Below are positions 1-9,435 of a DNA stretch of 64,000 bases, in pieces (the first letter of the stretch is position 1; every line of letters begins with the position of its first letter). This DNA comes from Zongyangia hominis. GTDB taxonomy: Bacteria; Bacillota; Clostridia; Oscillospirales; Ruminococcaceae. Made by a program: the position numbers and the translations under genes. The notes under the pieces were generated by a model. That model was not told the DNA's origin. It did no database searches and saw nothing but the letters and a program-made list of their open reading frames with translations. The stretch is from positions 178,079 to 242,078 of the forward strand of contig NZ_JACRTC010000004.1 in assembly GCF_014385095.1 (NCBI RefSeq). The letters are read 5' to 3'.

Positions 1-2
1 AT

Positions 3-170
3 AAGCGCCCCTATAACAAAGAGGGACGGCCTCCCCGCCGGGACAACCGCGACGGCCGCCCGCCCAGAGAGAACCGGACGGTGACGCCTGACCCGAACAA
101 GGTGAGAGCCAACCCGCCCAAGGAGGCCGAGGGAGCGCCCCTGTTCGGCAAGATTACGCTGGACGACTAA
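3..170 (+). CDS. jag: C-terminal tail of Jag/KhpB-like RNA-binding protein (partial)
   Basis: Only the last 55 codons are inside the window, ending at TAA 168-170. The visible part is a basic, Arg/Pro/Asp-rich tail (RRDNRDGRPPREN) ending APLFGKITLDD, which resembles the disordered tail found after the KH and R3H domains of Jag/KhpB in Clostridia. Those domains would be off the left edge. The gene just before mnmE in Firmicutes is normally jag, after yidC, rnpA and rpmH, so position supports the call more than sequence does. KhpB binds RNA and is linked to cell elongation and division. The identity is inferred from synteny and a weak tail resemblance. Confidence 0.6.
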   Translation, partial: KRPYNKEGRPPRRDNRDGRPPRENRTVTPDPNKVRANPPKEAEGAPLFGKITLDD

Positions 171-297
171 GGTCTTTGGAAGCGGGCCAATGGAAGAAAG
201 AATAGACGAAAGGGGTTTCTTGAAAGAGAAATCCCTTTTTTTGTGGTAATTTTCCACCAAGGGAACAGCCGCTAGTGGAAAAAAGAGGAGGGATTAT

Positions 298-1665
298 ATG
301 GAGACAGCCACCATTGCAGCCATAGCAACGCCTTTGGGCGTGGGCGGCATCGGCACCATCCGGGTGTCGGGGCCGGGGGCCCGGGAGATCACGGCCCGGG
401 TGTTTCGCTCGGCGCTGGGGGATGATCTGAGAAAAATGGAGGGATACCGGGCCACCTTCGGCCATGTCTTTGACGAGGCGGGAGAATTTGACGAGGCCGT
501 GGTCCTCCTCTTTGCCGCCCCCCGCAGCTTTACCGGCGAGGATGTGGCGGAAATTTCCTGCCACGGCGGCGTCTACCTCCTAGAGCGGCTCTTGTCCGCC
601 CTGGTGCGCGCGGGCGCCCGTCCCGCCCAGGCCGGGGAGTTTACCAAACGCGCCTTTTTAAACGGAAAGCTGGACCTCACCCGGGCCGAAGCGGTGGCGG
701 ATCTCATCGGCGCCCAGGGCCGGCAGGCGGCCGCCTCCGCCCTGGCGGCCAAGGAGGGCGCGCTCTACCGGAAGAGCCGGGAGATCTGCGACAGCCTGGT
801 GGCGCTCGCTTCCCATCTCTCCGCCTGGATCGACTATCCCGAGGAGGATGTGGAGGATGTGGAGGGGGAAAGCCTTCTTTCCGAGCTCACCGCCATCGGG
901 GAGGGACTGACTGCCCTCTCCGCCACCTTTGAGACGGGGCACTTACTCCGGGAAGGGATCCCCACCGCCATTGTGGGGCGACCCAACGTGGGCAAGTCCA
1001 CCATCATGAATATGCTCTCCGGCACCCAAAACAGCATTGTCACCCCCATCCCCGGCACCACCCGGGACGTGGTGGAAGATCAGGTGGCGGTGGACGGTAT
1101 GGTTCTCCGTCTCGCCGATACGGCGGGTATCCGGGATACCGACGACCCGGTGGAACGGCTGGGTGTGGAGCGGGCCAGGGCTCGCATCGACCAGGCCGCG
1201 TTGGTGCTGGCGGTCTTTGACGCCTCCGAGGCCCTCACGGATGATGACCGGTCCATCATCGCCCAATGCGGGGAAAAACCCGCCATTGCGGTCATCAACA
1301 AGCGAGATTTGGAACAAAAGATAGACGAAACGTATATTAAAGATAAATTTAAACATATTGTATATACTTCTGCCCAAATGGGGGAGGGGCAACAGGAGCT
1401 GAGCGCCGCCATCCGCCGGGTGATGCGGCTCGAGCATCTGGACCCCAGCGCCCCGATGGTAGCCAATGAGCGGCAGCGGGACTGTGTGCTGCGGGCGGGC
1501 GCCGCCGTGGAGAGCGCGGTGGAAGCGCTTCGGATGGCGTTTACATTGGACGCCGTGGACGTCTGTGTGGAGGACGCCATCTCCTGTCTCATGGAGCTCA
1601 CCGGGGAGCGCGCCTCCGAGGCCGTGGTGGAGCAGGTCTTCTCCCGCTTCTGTGTGGGCAAGTGA
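298..1665 (+). CDS. mnmE: tRNA uridine-5-carboxymethylaminomethyl(34) synthesis GTPase MnmE
   Basis: This is a 455-residue protein of normal MnmE length. The N-terminal folate-binding domain (about 1-120) is followed by a helical domain with an inserted G domain. The P-loop GRPNVGKS lies near residue 227, the GTTRD switch and DTAG G3 motif near 255-275, and NKRD (G4) near 338. The C-terminus ends in the CxGK motif (CVGK), whose Cys is needed for activity. With MnmG it modifies U34 of tRNAs reading NNA/NNG codons. The ATG at 298 follows AGGAGGG at good spacing. It is followed by a 640-base repeat-filled gap before mnmG, unusual because the two are normally close together. Confidence 0.97.
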   Translation: METATIAAIATPLGVGGIGTIRVSGPGAREITARVFRSALGDDLRKMEGYRATFGHVFDEAGEFDEAVVLLFAAPRSFTGEDVAEISCHGGVYLLERLLSALVRAGARPAQAGEFTKRAFLNGKLDLTRAEAVADLIGAQGRQAAASALAAKEGALYRKSREICDSLVALASHLSAWIDYPEEDVEDVEGESLLSELTAIGEGLTALSATFETGHLLREGIPTAIVGRPNVGKSTIMNMLSGTQNSIVTPIPGTTRDVVEDQVAVDGMVLRLADTAGIRDTDDPVERLGVERARARIDQAALVLAVFDASEALTDDDRSIIAQCGEKPAIAVINKRDLEQKIDETYIKDKFKHIVYTSAQMGEGQQELSAAIRRVMRLEHLDPSAPMVANERQRDCVLRAGAAVESAVEALRMAFTLDAVDVCVEDAISCLMELTGERASEAVVEQVFSRFCVGK

Positions 1666-1671
1666 CCTCCG

Positions 1672-2120
1672 CCCCACCTACCGGTGGGGGACATCGCGCT
1701 GTAGCTGCTTCGCGACGGCATCGCGGGCCACGCGGCGCTAGTCTGCAGAAAATCTCGGTCGCGTCCTGCTCGCCGCAGGCGCGCCACCTGCCGGTGGGGG
1801 CATCGCGCTTTAGCTGCTTCGCGACGGAGCGCGGGCCACGCGGCGATAGTCTGCAGAAAATCTCGGTCGCGTCTTGCTCGCCGCAGGCGCCCCACCTACC
1901 GGTGGGGGACATCGCGCTGTAGCTGCTTCGCGACGGCAGCGCGGGCCACGCGGCGATAGTCTGCAGAAAATCTCGGTCGCGTCCTGCTCGCTGCAGGCGT
2001 ACCACCTGCCGGTGGGGGACATCGCGCTGTAGCTGCTTCGCGACGGCATCGCGGGCCGCGCGGCGATAGTCTGCAGAAAATCTCGGTTCCGTCCTGCTCG
2101 CCGCAGGCGTGCCGCCTGCC
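1672..2120 (+). repeat. Interspersed GC-rich repeat locus 1, four tandem units
   Basis: Four imperfect copies of a roughly 110-base unit. Each starts with a CCACC-TRCC-GGTGG palindrome at about 1675, 1783, 1892 and 2002, followed by an ATCGCGCTGT motif, a TTCGCGACGG segment, a GCGGGCCACGCGGCGAT core and AGTCTGCAGAAAATCTCGG. Copies differ by scattered substitutions such as CTGTAG versus CTTTAG. It fills most of the mnmE-mnmG gap (1666-2302). Open frames on both strands here simply reflect GC-rich tandem repetition. After 2120 I see only the mnmG upstream region. Confidence 0.9.
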
Positions 2121-2302
2121 GCTGAGTTCCCCATCTTTTCCACTTTTTCTTTGGCAACGGTGGAATATTGAAGGCGGAAACAACGCCTTTGGAACGGTGC
2201 TTATATTTTCATAAGCGTGGTCTTGAACCTGCTTGGGGTGGATATCGGCGGGTGGCTGGCCAGACAGCTGCAAAAGGAAGAAAATAAAGGAGGAAGAAAA
2301 CC

Positions 2303-4195
2303 ATGGAATATAGGGCGGACCGGTACGATGTGGCCGTGGTGGGCGCGGGTCACGCGGGAGTGGAGGCGGCCTTGGCCGCCGCGCGCTTGGGCGCCAAGAC
2401 AATCCTATTTACCATCACCTTGGACGGCATCGCCAACATGCCCTGCAACCCCTCCATCGGCGGCACGGCCAAGGGCCATCTGGTCTGTGAACTGGACGCC
2501 TTGGGCGGGGAGATGGGGAAGGCGGCGGACGCCACCTTCCTCCAAAGCCGGATGCTCAACCGGGGCAAGGGGCCCGCGGTTCACTCCCTGCGGGTCCAGT
2601 CGGACCGGGAGCGCTACCACGTCTATATGAAGCGGGCGGTGGAATCCCAGCCAGGCCTTGACATCAAGCAGGCGGAAATCGTGGAAGTCCGGGCAAAGGA
2701 GGGCCGCATCCGTGAGGTGGTGACGGCTCTGGGAGCGGTGTACGAGGTGGGGGCCTGCATCCTGGCCACCGGCACCTATTTAAAGGGCAAAATCTTCGTG
2801 GGAGACGTGGCCTATGAGTCGGGCCCCGACGGTACCCACGCGGCAAACCGGCTCAGCGAGAGTCTGCGGGCCCTGGGGCTGGAACTGCGGCGCTTTAAGA
2901 CGGGCACCCCCGCCCGGGTCCACGAGGATTCCATCGACTACACTCAGCTGGAGGAGCAGGGCGGGGACGAGCCCATTACCCCCTTCTCCTTTGAGACGAC
3001 GGGGGAGCTTATAAACCAAAAGGTCTGCCACATCGCCTATACCAACGAGAGGACCCACCAGGTGATTCGAGACAACATTCACCGCTCCCCCCTCTATGGG
3101 GGCAAGATTGAGGGCATCGGTCCCCGGTACTGCCCCAGTATCGAGGACAAAGTGATGCGCTTTGCGGACAAGCCCCGGCATCAGCTTTTCATCGAGCCCA
3201 TGGGGGGAGAAACAAAGGAGATGTATCTCCAAGGCATGTCCAGCTCCCTGCCCGAGGATGTGCAGATCGCCATGTACCGCACCATCCGGGGCTTGGAAAA
3301 CGTGAAGATCATGCGCAACGCCTACGCCATCGAATATGACTGCTGTAACCCCCTGGACCTGCTGCCCTCCCTGGAATTTATCCGGGTGCGGGGGCTCTAT
3401 GGAGCGGGGCAGTTTAACGGCACCAGCGGGTATGAGGAGGCGGCGGCCCAGGGCCTCATCGCCGGCATCAACGCCGCCCGCAGCATCCGAGGCCGGGAGC
3501 CGGTCATCTTGGATCGGGCCTCCTCCTATATCGGGACCCTCATCGACGATCTGTGCACCAAGGGGTGCATGGACCCCTACCGCATGATGACTTCCCGCAG
3601 CGAATACAGGCTCCTCCTGCGGCAGGATAACGCCGACGCGAGACTCACCCCCCTGGGCCATGAAATCGGGCTTATCAGCGACGAGCGGTATGAACGATTC
3701 CTGCAAAAGGAGCGGCAGATTGCAGAGGAAATCCGGCGGCTCGAAAAGACGAGCGTTCCTCCTTCCGACAGCCTCAACGCCTTGCTTGTTTCACATGAAA
3801 CAGCCCCCCTCAAAACGGGGGGGAAGCTGGCGGACCTCATCCGCCGGCCCCAGATTGGCTATGGGGATTTGGCCCCCTTTGACCCGGAGCGGCCGGAACT
3901 TCCCCGGGCCGTGCGGGAGCGGGTGGAAGTGGAGATTAAATACGAGGGGTACATCAAAAAGCAGCAGGCCCAGGTGGAGCAGATGCGGCGGCTGGAGCGG
4001 AAGCCTTTGCCCCAGGACATCGACTACCGGACCATTGCCGGGCTGCGGCTGGAGGCCCAGGAGAAGCTCAACCGGGTGCGGCCCCTCAACCTGGGGCAGG
4101 CCTCCCGCATCTCCGGGGTGAATCCGGCGGACATCTCGGTGCTGCTCATCTGGCTCGGACAGCAAAACCGGAAAGGGGGAGCGCAGGATGATTGA
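2303..4195 (+). CDS. mnmG: tRNA uridine-5-carboxymethylaminomethyl(34) synthesis enzyme MnmG
   Basis: The 630-residue flavoprotein has the FAD-binding GAGHAGVEAALAAARLG near residues 15-31, GTYLKGKIFVG near 155-165, the FKTGTPAR motif near 200 and the GLYGAGQFNGTSGYEEAAAQ FAD-binding segment near 365-385. It works with MnmE to build the cmnm5 group on wobble uridine, supplying FAD and NADH chemistry. ATG 2303 follows AAAGGAGGAAGAAAACC. Its last 8 bases overlap rsmG, suggesting translational coupling. A perfect 16-bp parS-type palindrome sits within the coding sequence at 3787-3802, in a linker region (LVSHETAPL). Confidence 0.97.
   Translation: MEYRADRYDVAVVGAGHAGVEAALAAARLGAKTILFTITLDGIANMPCNPSIGGTAKGHLVCELDALGGEMGKAADATFLQSRMLNRGKGPAVHSLRVQSDRERYHVYMKRAVESQPGLDIKQAEIVEVRAKEGRIREVVTALGAVYEVGACILATGTYLKGKIFVGDVAYESGPDGTHAANRLSESLRALGLELRRFKTGTPARVHEDSIDYTQLEEQGGDEPITPFSFETTGELINQKVCHIAYTNERTHQVIRDNIHRSPLYGGKIEGIGPRYCPSIEDKVMRFADKPRHQLFIEPMGGETKEMYLQGMSSSLPEDVQIAMYRTIRGLENVKIMRNAYAIEYDCCNPLDLLPSLEFIRVRGLYGAGQFNGTSGYEEAAAQGLIAGINAARSIRGREPVILDRASSYIGTLIDDLCTKGCMDPYRMMTSRSEYRLLLRQDNADARLTPLGHEIGLISDERYERFLQKERQIAEEIRRLEKTSVPPSDSLNALLVSHETAPLKTGGKLADLIRRPQIGYGDLAPFDPERPELPRAVRERVEVEIKYEGYIKKQQAQVEQMRRLERKPLPQDIDYRTIAGLRLEAQEKLNRVRPLNLGQASRISGVNPADISVLLIWLGQQNRKGGAQDD
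3787..3802. promoter_or_regulatory. parS-like site inside mnmG
   Basis: TGTTTCACATGAAACA is a perfect 16-bp palindrome differing from the Bacillus consensus TGTTTCACGTGAAACA at one central base. The same variant recurs at 6080-6095. ParB/Spo0J (7019-7876) would nucleate here. Firmicute parS sites are known to occur inside coding regions near oriC, so this is expected biology; occupancy is inferred. Confidence 0.8.
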
Positions 4196-4904
4196 TCGAA
4201 GTCTCATGGAACGCTATGCTAAGGAGCTGGGAATCGAGCTGAGTGGGCGGATGCTCGAACAGCTCGACGACTATGCCCAGTTTCTGGTGGAATACAATGA
4301 AAAGGTCAATCTGACCGCCATCACCGCGCCGGAGGACATCGTTCGCAAGCACTTTGCCGACAGCCTGTCCGTCCTGCGCCAGGTGAAGATCCCCGAGGAC
4401 AGCTCCCTCATCGATGTGGGAACGGGGGCGGGTTTCCCGTCCACGCCGCTCTTGATAGCGCGGCCCGATCTTCACGTCACCCAGCTCGACAGCCTCCAGA
4501 AGCGCATTGTGTTTTTGCAGGCATTGGCCGGGCGGCTGGGCGTCCCCGTTACCGCCATCCATGCCCGGGCGGAGGAAGCGGGGCGGCAGCCGGCATTCCG
4601 GGAGCGTTTTGATTTCGCCACCGCCCGGGCGGTGGCCCATCTGCGGGAACTGAGCGAATACTGCCTGCCCTTTGTCCGAGTGGGCGGAAAGTTCCTGGCT
4701 CTCAAGGGCCCGGAGATGGAGACGGAGCTTCGGGAGAGCGAGCGGGCCATCTCCCTCCTGGGTGGGGAGGTGGAGGACATCCGTTCCTACACCCTGCCGG
4801 GGAGCGACGAGCGGCGGACATTGGTGGTCGTAACGAAAAGGATCCCCACCCCCAAAGCCTATCCGCGCCCCTCCGCCAAGATGGCCAAGAAGCCTTTACA
4901 ATAA
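4188..4904 (+). CDS. rsmG: 16S rRNA (guanine(527)-N7)-methyltransferase RsmG
   Basis: The 238-residue protein has the class I SAM motif DVGTGAGFPSTPL near residues 75-87, the acidic LDSL after the next strand, and the FATARAVAHL segment near 143-152 typical of GidB. It methylates G527 of 16S rRNA; loss in other bacteria gives low-level streptomycin resistance. The ATG overlaps the end of mnmG by 8 bases. A strong hairpin with a short U-tract follows at 4920-4950, so mnmG-rsmG probably terminates here. Confidence 0.95.
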   Translation: MIDRSLMERYAKELGIELSGRMLEQLDDYAQFLVEYNEKVNLTAITAPEDIVRKHFADSLSVLRQVKIPEDSSLIDVGTGAGFPSTPLLIARPDLHVTQLDSLQKRIVFLQALAGRLGVPVTAIHARAEEAGRQPAFRERFDFATARAVAHLRELSEYCLPFVRVGGKFLALKGPEMETELRESERAISLLGGEVEDIRSYTLPGSDERRTLVVVTKRIPTPKAYPRPSAKMAKKPLQ

Positions 4905-4919
4905 GAGAAGAACCCTTTC

Positions 4920-4950
4920 GCCCCATGGAGAAAGTCCATGGGGCTTTCTA
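4920..4950 (+). terminator. Rho-independent terminator after rsmG
   Basis: GCCCCATGGA pairs with TCCATGGGGC around a GAAAG loop, followed by TTTCTAT. It lies 15 bases after the rsmG stop. Confidence 0.75.
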
Positions 4951-5042
4951 TGTTTGTCGAGAAATGAGAGAATTTGCGGTCAGAAATCGCTGGAAAAGAC
5001 TGGAAATCTTTGTAAACATATGGTAGAATATGGATAAAGGAT

Positions 5043-5885
5043 GTGACAGCAATGAAAATGATCGGACGAAATAAAAAAGAATCGCAGAATCTGCGGCAAA
5101 TCCGCAATTTGCCATTGGAGCAGATCGTGCCCAACCCCATGCAGCCCCGCAAGTATTTCTCCCAGGAGGAGCTTACCTCCCTGGCGGCTAGCATCCGGGA
5201 AAACGGACTGCTGCAACCCATCACTGTCCGCGCTGTCGACGGCCGCTACGAGCTGGTGGCGGGGGAGCGGCGGCTGCGGGCATCCAAGCTGGCGGGGCTC
5301 CCTGTCATTCCCGCTATTGTGCTGACTATGGACGACAACCAGAGCGCCGTCCTGTCCTTGGTGGAGAATATTCAAAGGGAAGACCTCAACTTTGTGGAGG
5401 AAGCCTTGGCCATCAAACGGCTCATCGCTCAGTATGGTTACACTCAAGAGGACGTGGCGCGGCTGCTGGGGAAGAACCAATCCACCGTGGCCAATAAGCT
5501 GCGGATTCTCAAACTACCCCACCCAGTTCTCCGCTATCTCTGTGAGCATCACCTCACCGAGCGCCATGCCCGGGCCCTCCTCAAACTGGAGACCGAGGAG
5601 CAGATGCGGGATGTGGCCGAATCCATTGTCAAATACGGCTGGAATGTCTCCCAGACGGAAAAATATATCGATGACCTGCTGACCCAACAGCCCAAGGCGG
5701 CCCACAGCAATATCTTAGTGGTCAAGGACATCCGCCTCTTTATCAACACCATCAACAAAGCCCTCAGCAAAATGAAAGCGTCCGGCATTCCTGCCACCGC
5801 CGTCAGCATCGAGAACGGCGACTTTATCGAGTATACCATCAAGATTCCCAAAGTCACCCAAAAGAGAGGAAAGATTACCGCATAA
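5043..5885 (+). CDS. noc: Nucleoid occlusion/ParB-like protein Noc
   Basis: The 280-residue ParB-family protein has the ParB N-terminal domain (GERRLRASKLAGLP near 75-88 and ENIQRED near 108-114) and an HTH near 133-157 (TQEDVARLLGKNQSTVANKL). Its place between rsmG and soj is the standard position of noc in Firmicutes. Noc binds scattered DNA sites and blocks FtsZ assembly over the nucleoid. The start could be ATG 5043 or the internal ATG 5052 (MKMIGRN); the poor ribosome binding site does not decide. The paralogue ParB at 7019 is the partner of Soj. It ends 148 bases before a strong terminator. Confidence 0.88.
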   Translation: MTAMKMIGRNKKESQNLRQIRNLPLEQIVPNPMQPRKYFSQEELTSLAASIRENGLLQPITVRAVDGRYELVAGERRLRASKLAGLPVIPAIVLTMDDNQSAVLSLVENIQREDLNFVEEALAIKRLIAQYGYTQEDVARLLGKNQSTVANKLRILKLPHPVLRYLCEHHLTERHARALLKLETEEQMRDVAESIVKYGWNVSQTEKYIDDLLTQQPKAAHSNILVVKDIRLFINTINKALSKMKASGIPATAVSIENGDFIEYTIKIPKVTQKRGKITA

Positions 5886-6027
5886 ATTTCCAGCGATCAG
5901 CACCCCACGCCGTGGCGGCAAGGCCGCCAACCTCCCGGCCCCATTGCCTGCAACTTTGGGCCGCAAATCCGCGGTTATCAGTTCTGTAAGAGCTGTGACC
6001 ATAAAACTTCCTTTTAGCCGATGGAGA

Positions 6028-6064
6028 AAAGGCGGGGAGACCGAAAGGTTTCCCCGCCTTTTTC
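6028..6064 (+). terminator. Terminator downstream of noc
   Basis: AAGGCGGGGAGACC, a GAAA loop, then GGTTTCCCCGCCTT, followed by TTTTTCC. It separates noc transcription from the parAB promoter region. Confidence 0.85.
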
Positions 6065-6079
6065 CGTCCAGTTGCAGTA

Positions 6080-6095
6080 TGTTTCACATGAAACA
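6080..6095. promoter_or_regulatory. parS-like site upstream of parA
   Basis: TGTTTCACATGAAACA, identical to the site inside mnmG. It lies 30 bases from a second site and about 140 bases ahead of the soj start, so ParB binding here could also autoregulate the parAB operon. Confidence 0.88.
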
Positions 6096-6124
6096 ATTTG
6101 TAAAGCCCCGGCCCTTGTCAGGAA

Positions 6125-6140
6125 TGTTTCATGTGAAACA
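6125..6140. promoter_or_regulatory. parS-like site upstream of parA
   Basis: TGTTTCATGTGAAACA is a perfect palindrome with a different central dinucleotide from the two neighbouring copies. It lies just upstream of a TATAAT at 6197-6202, a possible -10 for parAB. Confidence 0.85.
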
Positions 6141-6238
6141 TGGTCGTTTTCGGGGCTTTTCGGGACAAAGGAGTTTTAAAAGAGGGGAAACTGTGCTATA
6201 ATCAGGTAGAAACAAGTGAGGCCGGAGGGATGGATAAG

Positions 6239-7006
6239 ATGGGACGAATCATTGCGATCACCAATCAGAAGGGCGGCGTGGGGAAGACCACCACGGCGGT
6301 CAATCTGTCGGCGGCGCTAGGCCAATTGGGAAAACGGGTATTGCTCATCGATATCGACCCACAGGGCAACGCCACCAGCGGGTTGGGGGTCAACAAGCGG
6401 GAGATCGAGGCGTCCACCTATGACCTGATCATCTCCACGGCGGACGTCAAGGATGTGATCATCCACACCCCTTATGAAAATGTGGACATCCTGCCTTCCA
6501 ACATTGAGCTAGCGGGGGCGGAGATTGAGCTGGTGGAATTGGACCACCGGGAATCCCGACTGAAACGGGCCATCGCGCCGGTCATGGAGCACTACGACTA
6601 TATTCTCATCGACTGTCCGCCCTCCTTGGGCCTCATCACCCTCAATGGGCTGACGGCCTGCGGCAGTATACTTGTGCCCATCCAGTGTGAATACTATGCG
6701 TTGGAGGGACTTAGCCAGCTCATTGCCACCGTGCGGCAGGTCAAGCGGCTCTACAATCCCCACATCGACATCGAGGGGGTGCTCCTGACCATGTACGACG
6801 CCCGTCTCAACCTGACGGTGCAGGTGGTGCAGGAAGTAAAGAAGTATTTTGCCGAGAAGGTCTACGCCACCGCCATTCCCAGGAATGTGCGCTTGTCAGA
6901 GGCTCCCAGCTTTGGCCAGCCGGTCAGCTATTTTGACCGGGGGTCCAAGGGGGCGAAGGCCTACGAGGCGTTGGCGGCGGAGATCATCGGAAACCACAAA
7001 GGATAG
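6239..7006 (+). CDS. soj: Chromosome partitioning ATPase ParA/Soj
   Basis: With the start at ATG 6239 the protein is 255 residues, the usual Soj length. This start has GGAGGG at 6224-6229 with a 9-base spacer. An ATG at 6230 has no spacer, and an upstream in-frame ATG at 6140 would run through the parS site. The deviant Walker A KGGVGKTT is at residues 11-18, DIDPQGNATSGLG near 38-50 and IDCPPSLG near 123-130. Soj binds DNA as an ATP dimer, is released by Spo0J, and influences DnaA and sporulation. Cotranscription with parB is likely, with only 12 bases between them. Confidence 0.96.
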   Translation: MGRIIAITNQKGGVGKTTTAVNLSAALGQLGKRVLLIDIDPQGNATSGLGVNKREIEASTYDLIISTADVKDVIIHTPYENVDILPSNIELAGAEIELVELDHRESRLKRAIAPVMEHYDYILIDCPPSLGLITLNGLTACGSILVPIQCEYYALEGLSQLIATVRQVKRLYNPHIDIEGVLLTMYDARLNLTVQVVQEVKKYFAEKVYATAIPRNVRLSEAPSFGQPVSYFDRGSKGAKAYEALAAEIIGNHKG

Positions 7007-7018
7007 AGGAGGGAAGAC

Positions 7019-7876
7019 ATGGCGGCAAGAAAAGGAGGTCTGGGCAAGGGCCTGGAGGCGCTGTTTACCGACAATTCCACCGGGGATGTCAACAGCTCCG
7101 CCAAGCTGCGGCTCAGCCAGATTGAACCGAACAAAAGCCAGCCCCGGAAGGATTTTGACGAGGAAGCGCTGGCTTCCCTGGCCGATTCCATCCGGGAGCA
7201 CGGCATCATCCAGCCGCTTTTGGTGCGGCCGCTGGAAAACGGCGCTTATCAGCTGGTGGCGGGGGAGCGGCGCTGGCGGGCGGCCCGGATGGCGGGCATC
7301 TCCGAGGTGCCGGTCATCATCAAAGAGCTCAGCGACCAGGAGACCATGGAAATCGGCCTCATCGAGAACCTGCAGCGGGAGGATTTAAACCCCATCGAGG
7401 AGGCTTTGGGCTATCAGACTTTGATGGAGACCTATGAATTTACCCAGGACGACATTTCCAAGCGGGTAGGGCGATCTCGACCGGCAGTGGCCAATGCGCT
7501 GCGGCTGCTGCATCTGCCTGAGGAGGTCATGACGCTCGTGCGCAATAAGGACCTTTCCAGCGGGCACGCCCGGGCGATTTTGGCCCTGCCTGATGAGGAA
7601 ACCATGATAGAAATTGCCAAGAAGGCGGCCAAGGGGCGGGTATCGGTCCGGGACATCGAGCGGATGGCCCAGGAAAAGAAGCCCCGGAAGGAGAAGCCCA
7701 CCGGTAGGGACAGCTTCTATGACGAGGTGGAATTGGCACTGTCGGCGGAACTGGGGCGGAAGATCGCCATCCAGGTGAAAAATCCGGACAAGGACCGGGG
7801 GACCATCACCCTGGAATTTTATAATAAAGAGGAGCTGGCCGACATAGCCAACCGTCTGGCCGGCACAGAAAGATAA
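7019..7876 (+). CDS. spo0J: Chromosome partitioning protein ParB/Spo0J
   Basis: The 285-residue ParB CTPase has the CTP/Mg region GERRWRAARMAG near 81-92 and ENLQREDLNPIEEALGYQ near 116-133, an HTH (TQDDISKRVGRSRPAVANAL) near 141-160, and a C-terminal dimerisation segment. The start ATG 7019 follows AGGAGGGAAGAC. It should load on the parS sites at 3787, 6080 and 6125 and slide as a clamp. Fifteen bases separate it from serS, with which it is probably cotranscribed. Confidence 0.96.
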   Translation: MAARKGGLGKGLEALFTDNSTGDVNSSAKLRLSQIEPNKSQPRKDFDEEALASLADSIREHGIIQPLLVRPLENGAYQLVAGERRWRAARMAGISEVPVIIKELSDQETMEIGLIENLQREDLNPIEEALGYQTLMETYEFTQDDISKRVGRSRPAVANALRLLHLPEEVMTLVRNKDLSSGHARAILALPDEETMIEIAKKAAKGRVSVRDIERMAQEKKPRKEKPTGRDSFYDEVELALSAELGRKIAIQVKNPDKDRGTITLEFYNKEELADIANRLAGTER

Positions 7877-7890
7877 AGGAGTAGGAAAAC

Positions 7891-9162
7891 ATGTTAGACA
7901 TTAAGCTCATCAGAACCAATCCCGACATGGTCAAGGCGGCCATGAGGAAACGGAACAAGGATATGGACGCCATGGTGGACGAGATTCTGGCCATCGACGA
8001 GCGTCGCCGCCAGCTTTCCAGCGAATCGGATAACCTGAAAGCCCAGCAGAATAAGGCCAGCAAGGAGATCCCCCGCATCAAAAAGGAGGGCCGCGACACC
8101 ACCGCCATCATGGTGGAGATGAAGCTGATTGCCGAAAATGTCCGGAAACTGGCAGGCCAGATTGCGGAGCTGGAAGAAAAGCAGAAGAATATTCTGCTGA
8201 GCATCCCCAACATCCCCAACGAAGCGGTCAAGCAGGGGGTGGACGACACCGAAAACGAAGAGCTTCGCCGGTTTGGCGAGCCCCGGCAGTTTGACTTTGA
8301 GCCCAAGGCCCACTGGGACATCGGCGCCGATCTGGGCATTCTGGACCCCGAGACGGCGGCCAAGGTCACCGGCGCGCGCTTTCATTTTTATAAGGGCTTG
8401 GGCGCCAAATTGGAGCGCGCCGTCATCAACTTCTACCTCAACACCCACTCCGAGCGGGGCTATACCGAGATATTCCCGCCCTATATGGTCAACCGCGCGT
8501 CCATGACCGGCACCGGCCAGCTCCCCAAGTTTGAGGAGGACGCTTTTAAGCTGGCCAACATGGACTATTTCCTGATTCCCACCGCGGAAGTGCCGGTGAC
8601 CAACATGCACCGGGACGAAATTCTGGACGCCAGTGAGCTGCCGCTCAAATACTGCGCTTATTCCGCTTGCTTCCGCGCCGAGGCGGGCAGTGCGGGCCGG
8701 GATACGAGGGGGCTCATCCGCCAGCATCAGTTTAATAAGGTGGAGCTTGTCAAGTTTGCGAGTCCCGAGAACTCCTACGAGGAGCTGGAAAGCCTGACCA
8801 AGGACGCGGAGTATGTCCTGCAGCAACTGGGTCTTCCTTACCGGGTGGTGCGGCTGTGCTCGGGCGACTTGGGCTTTTCCAGCGCCGAGACCTATGACAT
8901 CGAAGTTTGGCTGCCGTCTTACAACCGCTACTGCGAGATTTCCAGCTGCTCCAATTTCGAGGACTTTCAGGCCCGCCGCGCCAACATTCGTTTCCGCAGC
9001 GGTCCCAAGGAGAAGCCTCAGTTTGTCCACACCCTCAACGGGTCCGGCGTCGCCATCGGCCGCACTGTGGCCGCCATCCTGGAAAACTACCAGAACGCCG
9101 ACGGCTCTGTCACCGTGCCTGAGGTCCTTCGGCCCTACATGGGCACCGACGTCATACGCTAG
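7891..9162 (+). CDS. serS: Serine--tRNA ligase
   Basis: The 423-residue class II synthetase has an N-terminal coiled-coil arm (about 30-105) that grips the long variable arm of tRNA-Ser. Motif 2 is [20 protein letters not shown] near 258-277, and motif 3 is [18 protein letters not shown] near 384-401. It charges serine to tRNA-Ser and tRNA-Sec. The start follows AAAGGAGTAGGAAAAC. Downstream of parB is a common clostridial location. Its stop is immediately followed by a repeat locus. Confidence 0.97.
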   Translation: MLDIKLIRTNPDMVKAAMRKRNKDMDAMVDEILAIDERRRQLSSESDNLKAQQNKASKEIPRIKKEGRDTTAIMVEMKLIAENVRKLAGQIAELEEKQKNILLSIPNIPNEAVKQGVDDTENEELRRFGEPRQFDFEPKAHWDIGADLGILDPETAAKVTGARFHFYKGLGAKLERAVINFYLNTHSERGYTEIFPPYMVNRASMTGTGQLPKFEEDAFKLANMDYFLIPTAEVPVTNMHRDEILDASELPLKYCAYSACFRAEAGSAGRDTRGLIRQHQFNKVELVKFASPENSYEELESLTKDAEYVLQQLGLPYRVVRLCSGDLGFSSAETYDIEVWLPSYNRYCEISSCSNFEDFQARRANIRFRSGPKEKPQFVHTLNGSGVAIGRTVAAILENYQNADGSVTVPEVLRPYMGTDVIR

Positions 9163-9420
9163 CCGGCTGCCGCCGGGGGATGATGCGCGCCTGCAGCGGG
9201 CATGACGCGACTTGGGTTCATTCGAGTCGCCGCCGCGTCTCCCGCGCGCCTACCGGCGAGGAAGACGCGCTCTCGGCTTAATCGACGCAACCGCCGCGTC
9301 CCCCGCGCGCCTGCGGCGGGCATGACGCGACTTGGGTTCATTCGAGCCACCGCCGCGTTGCTCGCGCCGCCGTTACAGACGCACTATAGCGCGATACCCC
9401 CCACCTGCCGGTGGGGGTAG
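9163..9420 (-). repeat. Interspersed repeat locus 2
   Basis: Two reverse-oriented cores, each reading GGCATGACGCGACTTGGGTT then CATTCGAG at 9198-9230 and 9318-9350, separated by a CGCGCGCCTACCGGCGAGG boundary. A CCACCTGCCGGTGGGGG palindrome at about 9400-9417 lies just before the next gene's ribosome binding site. Confidence 0.85.
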
Positions 9421-9435
9421 CAGGGAGGAAAAGGA

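Noticed and set aside
1672-2120. Possible CRISPR array
   Set aside because: Units are continuous and diverge throughout; there are no short identical repeats with unique spacers, and no cas genes are present.
1598-2402. Several minus-strand frames with repeated peptides such as RFSADYRR
   Set aside because: These translate the tandem nucleotide repeat at locus 1; no start signals and no conservation of frame between loci.
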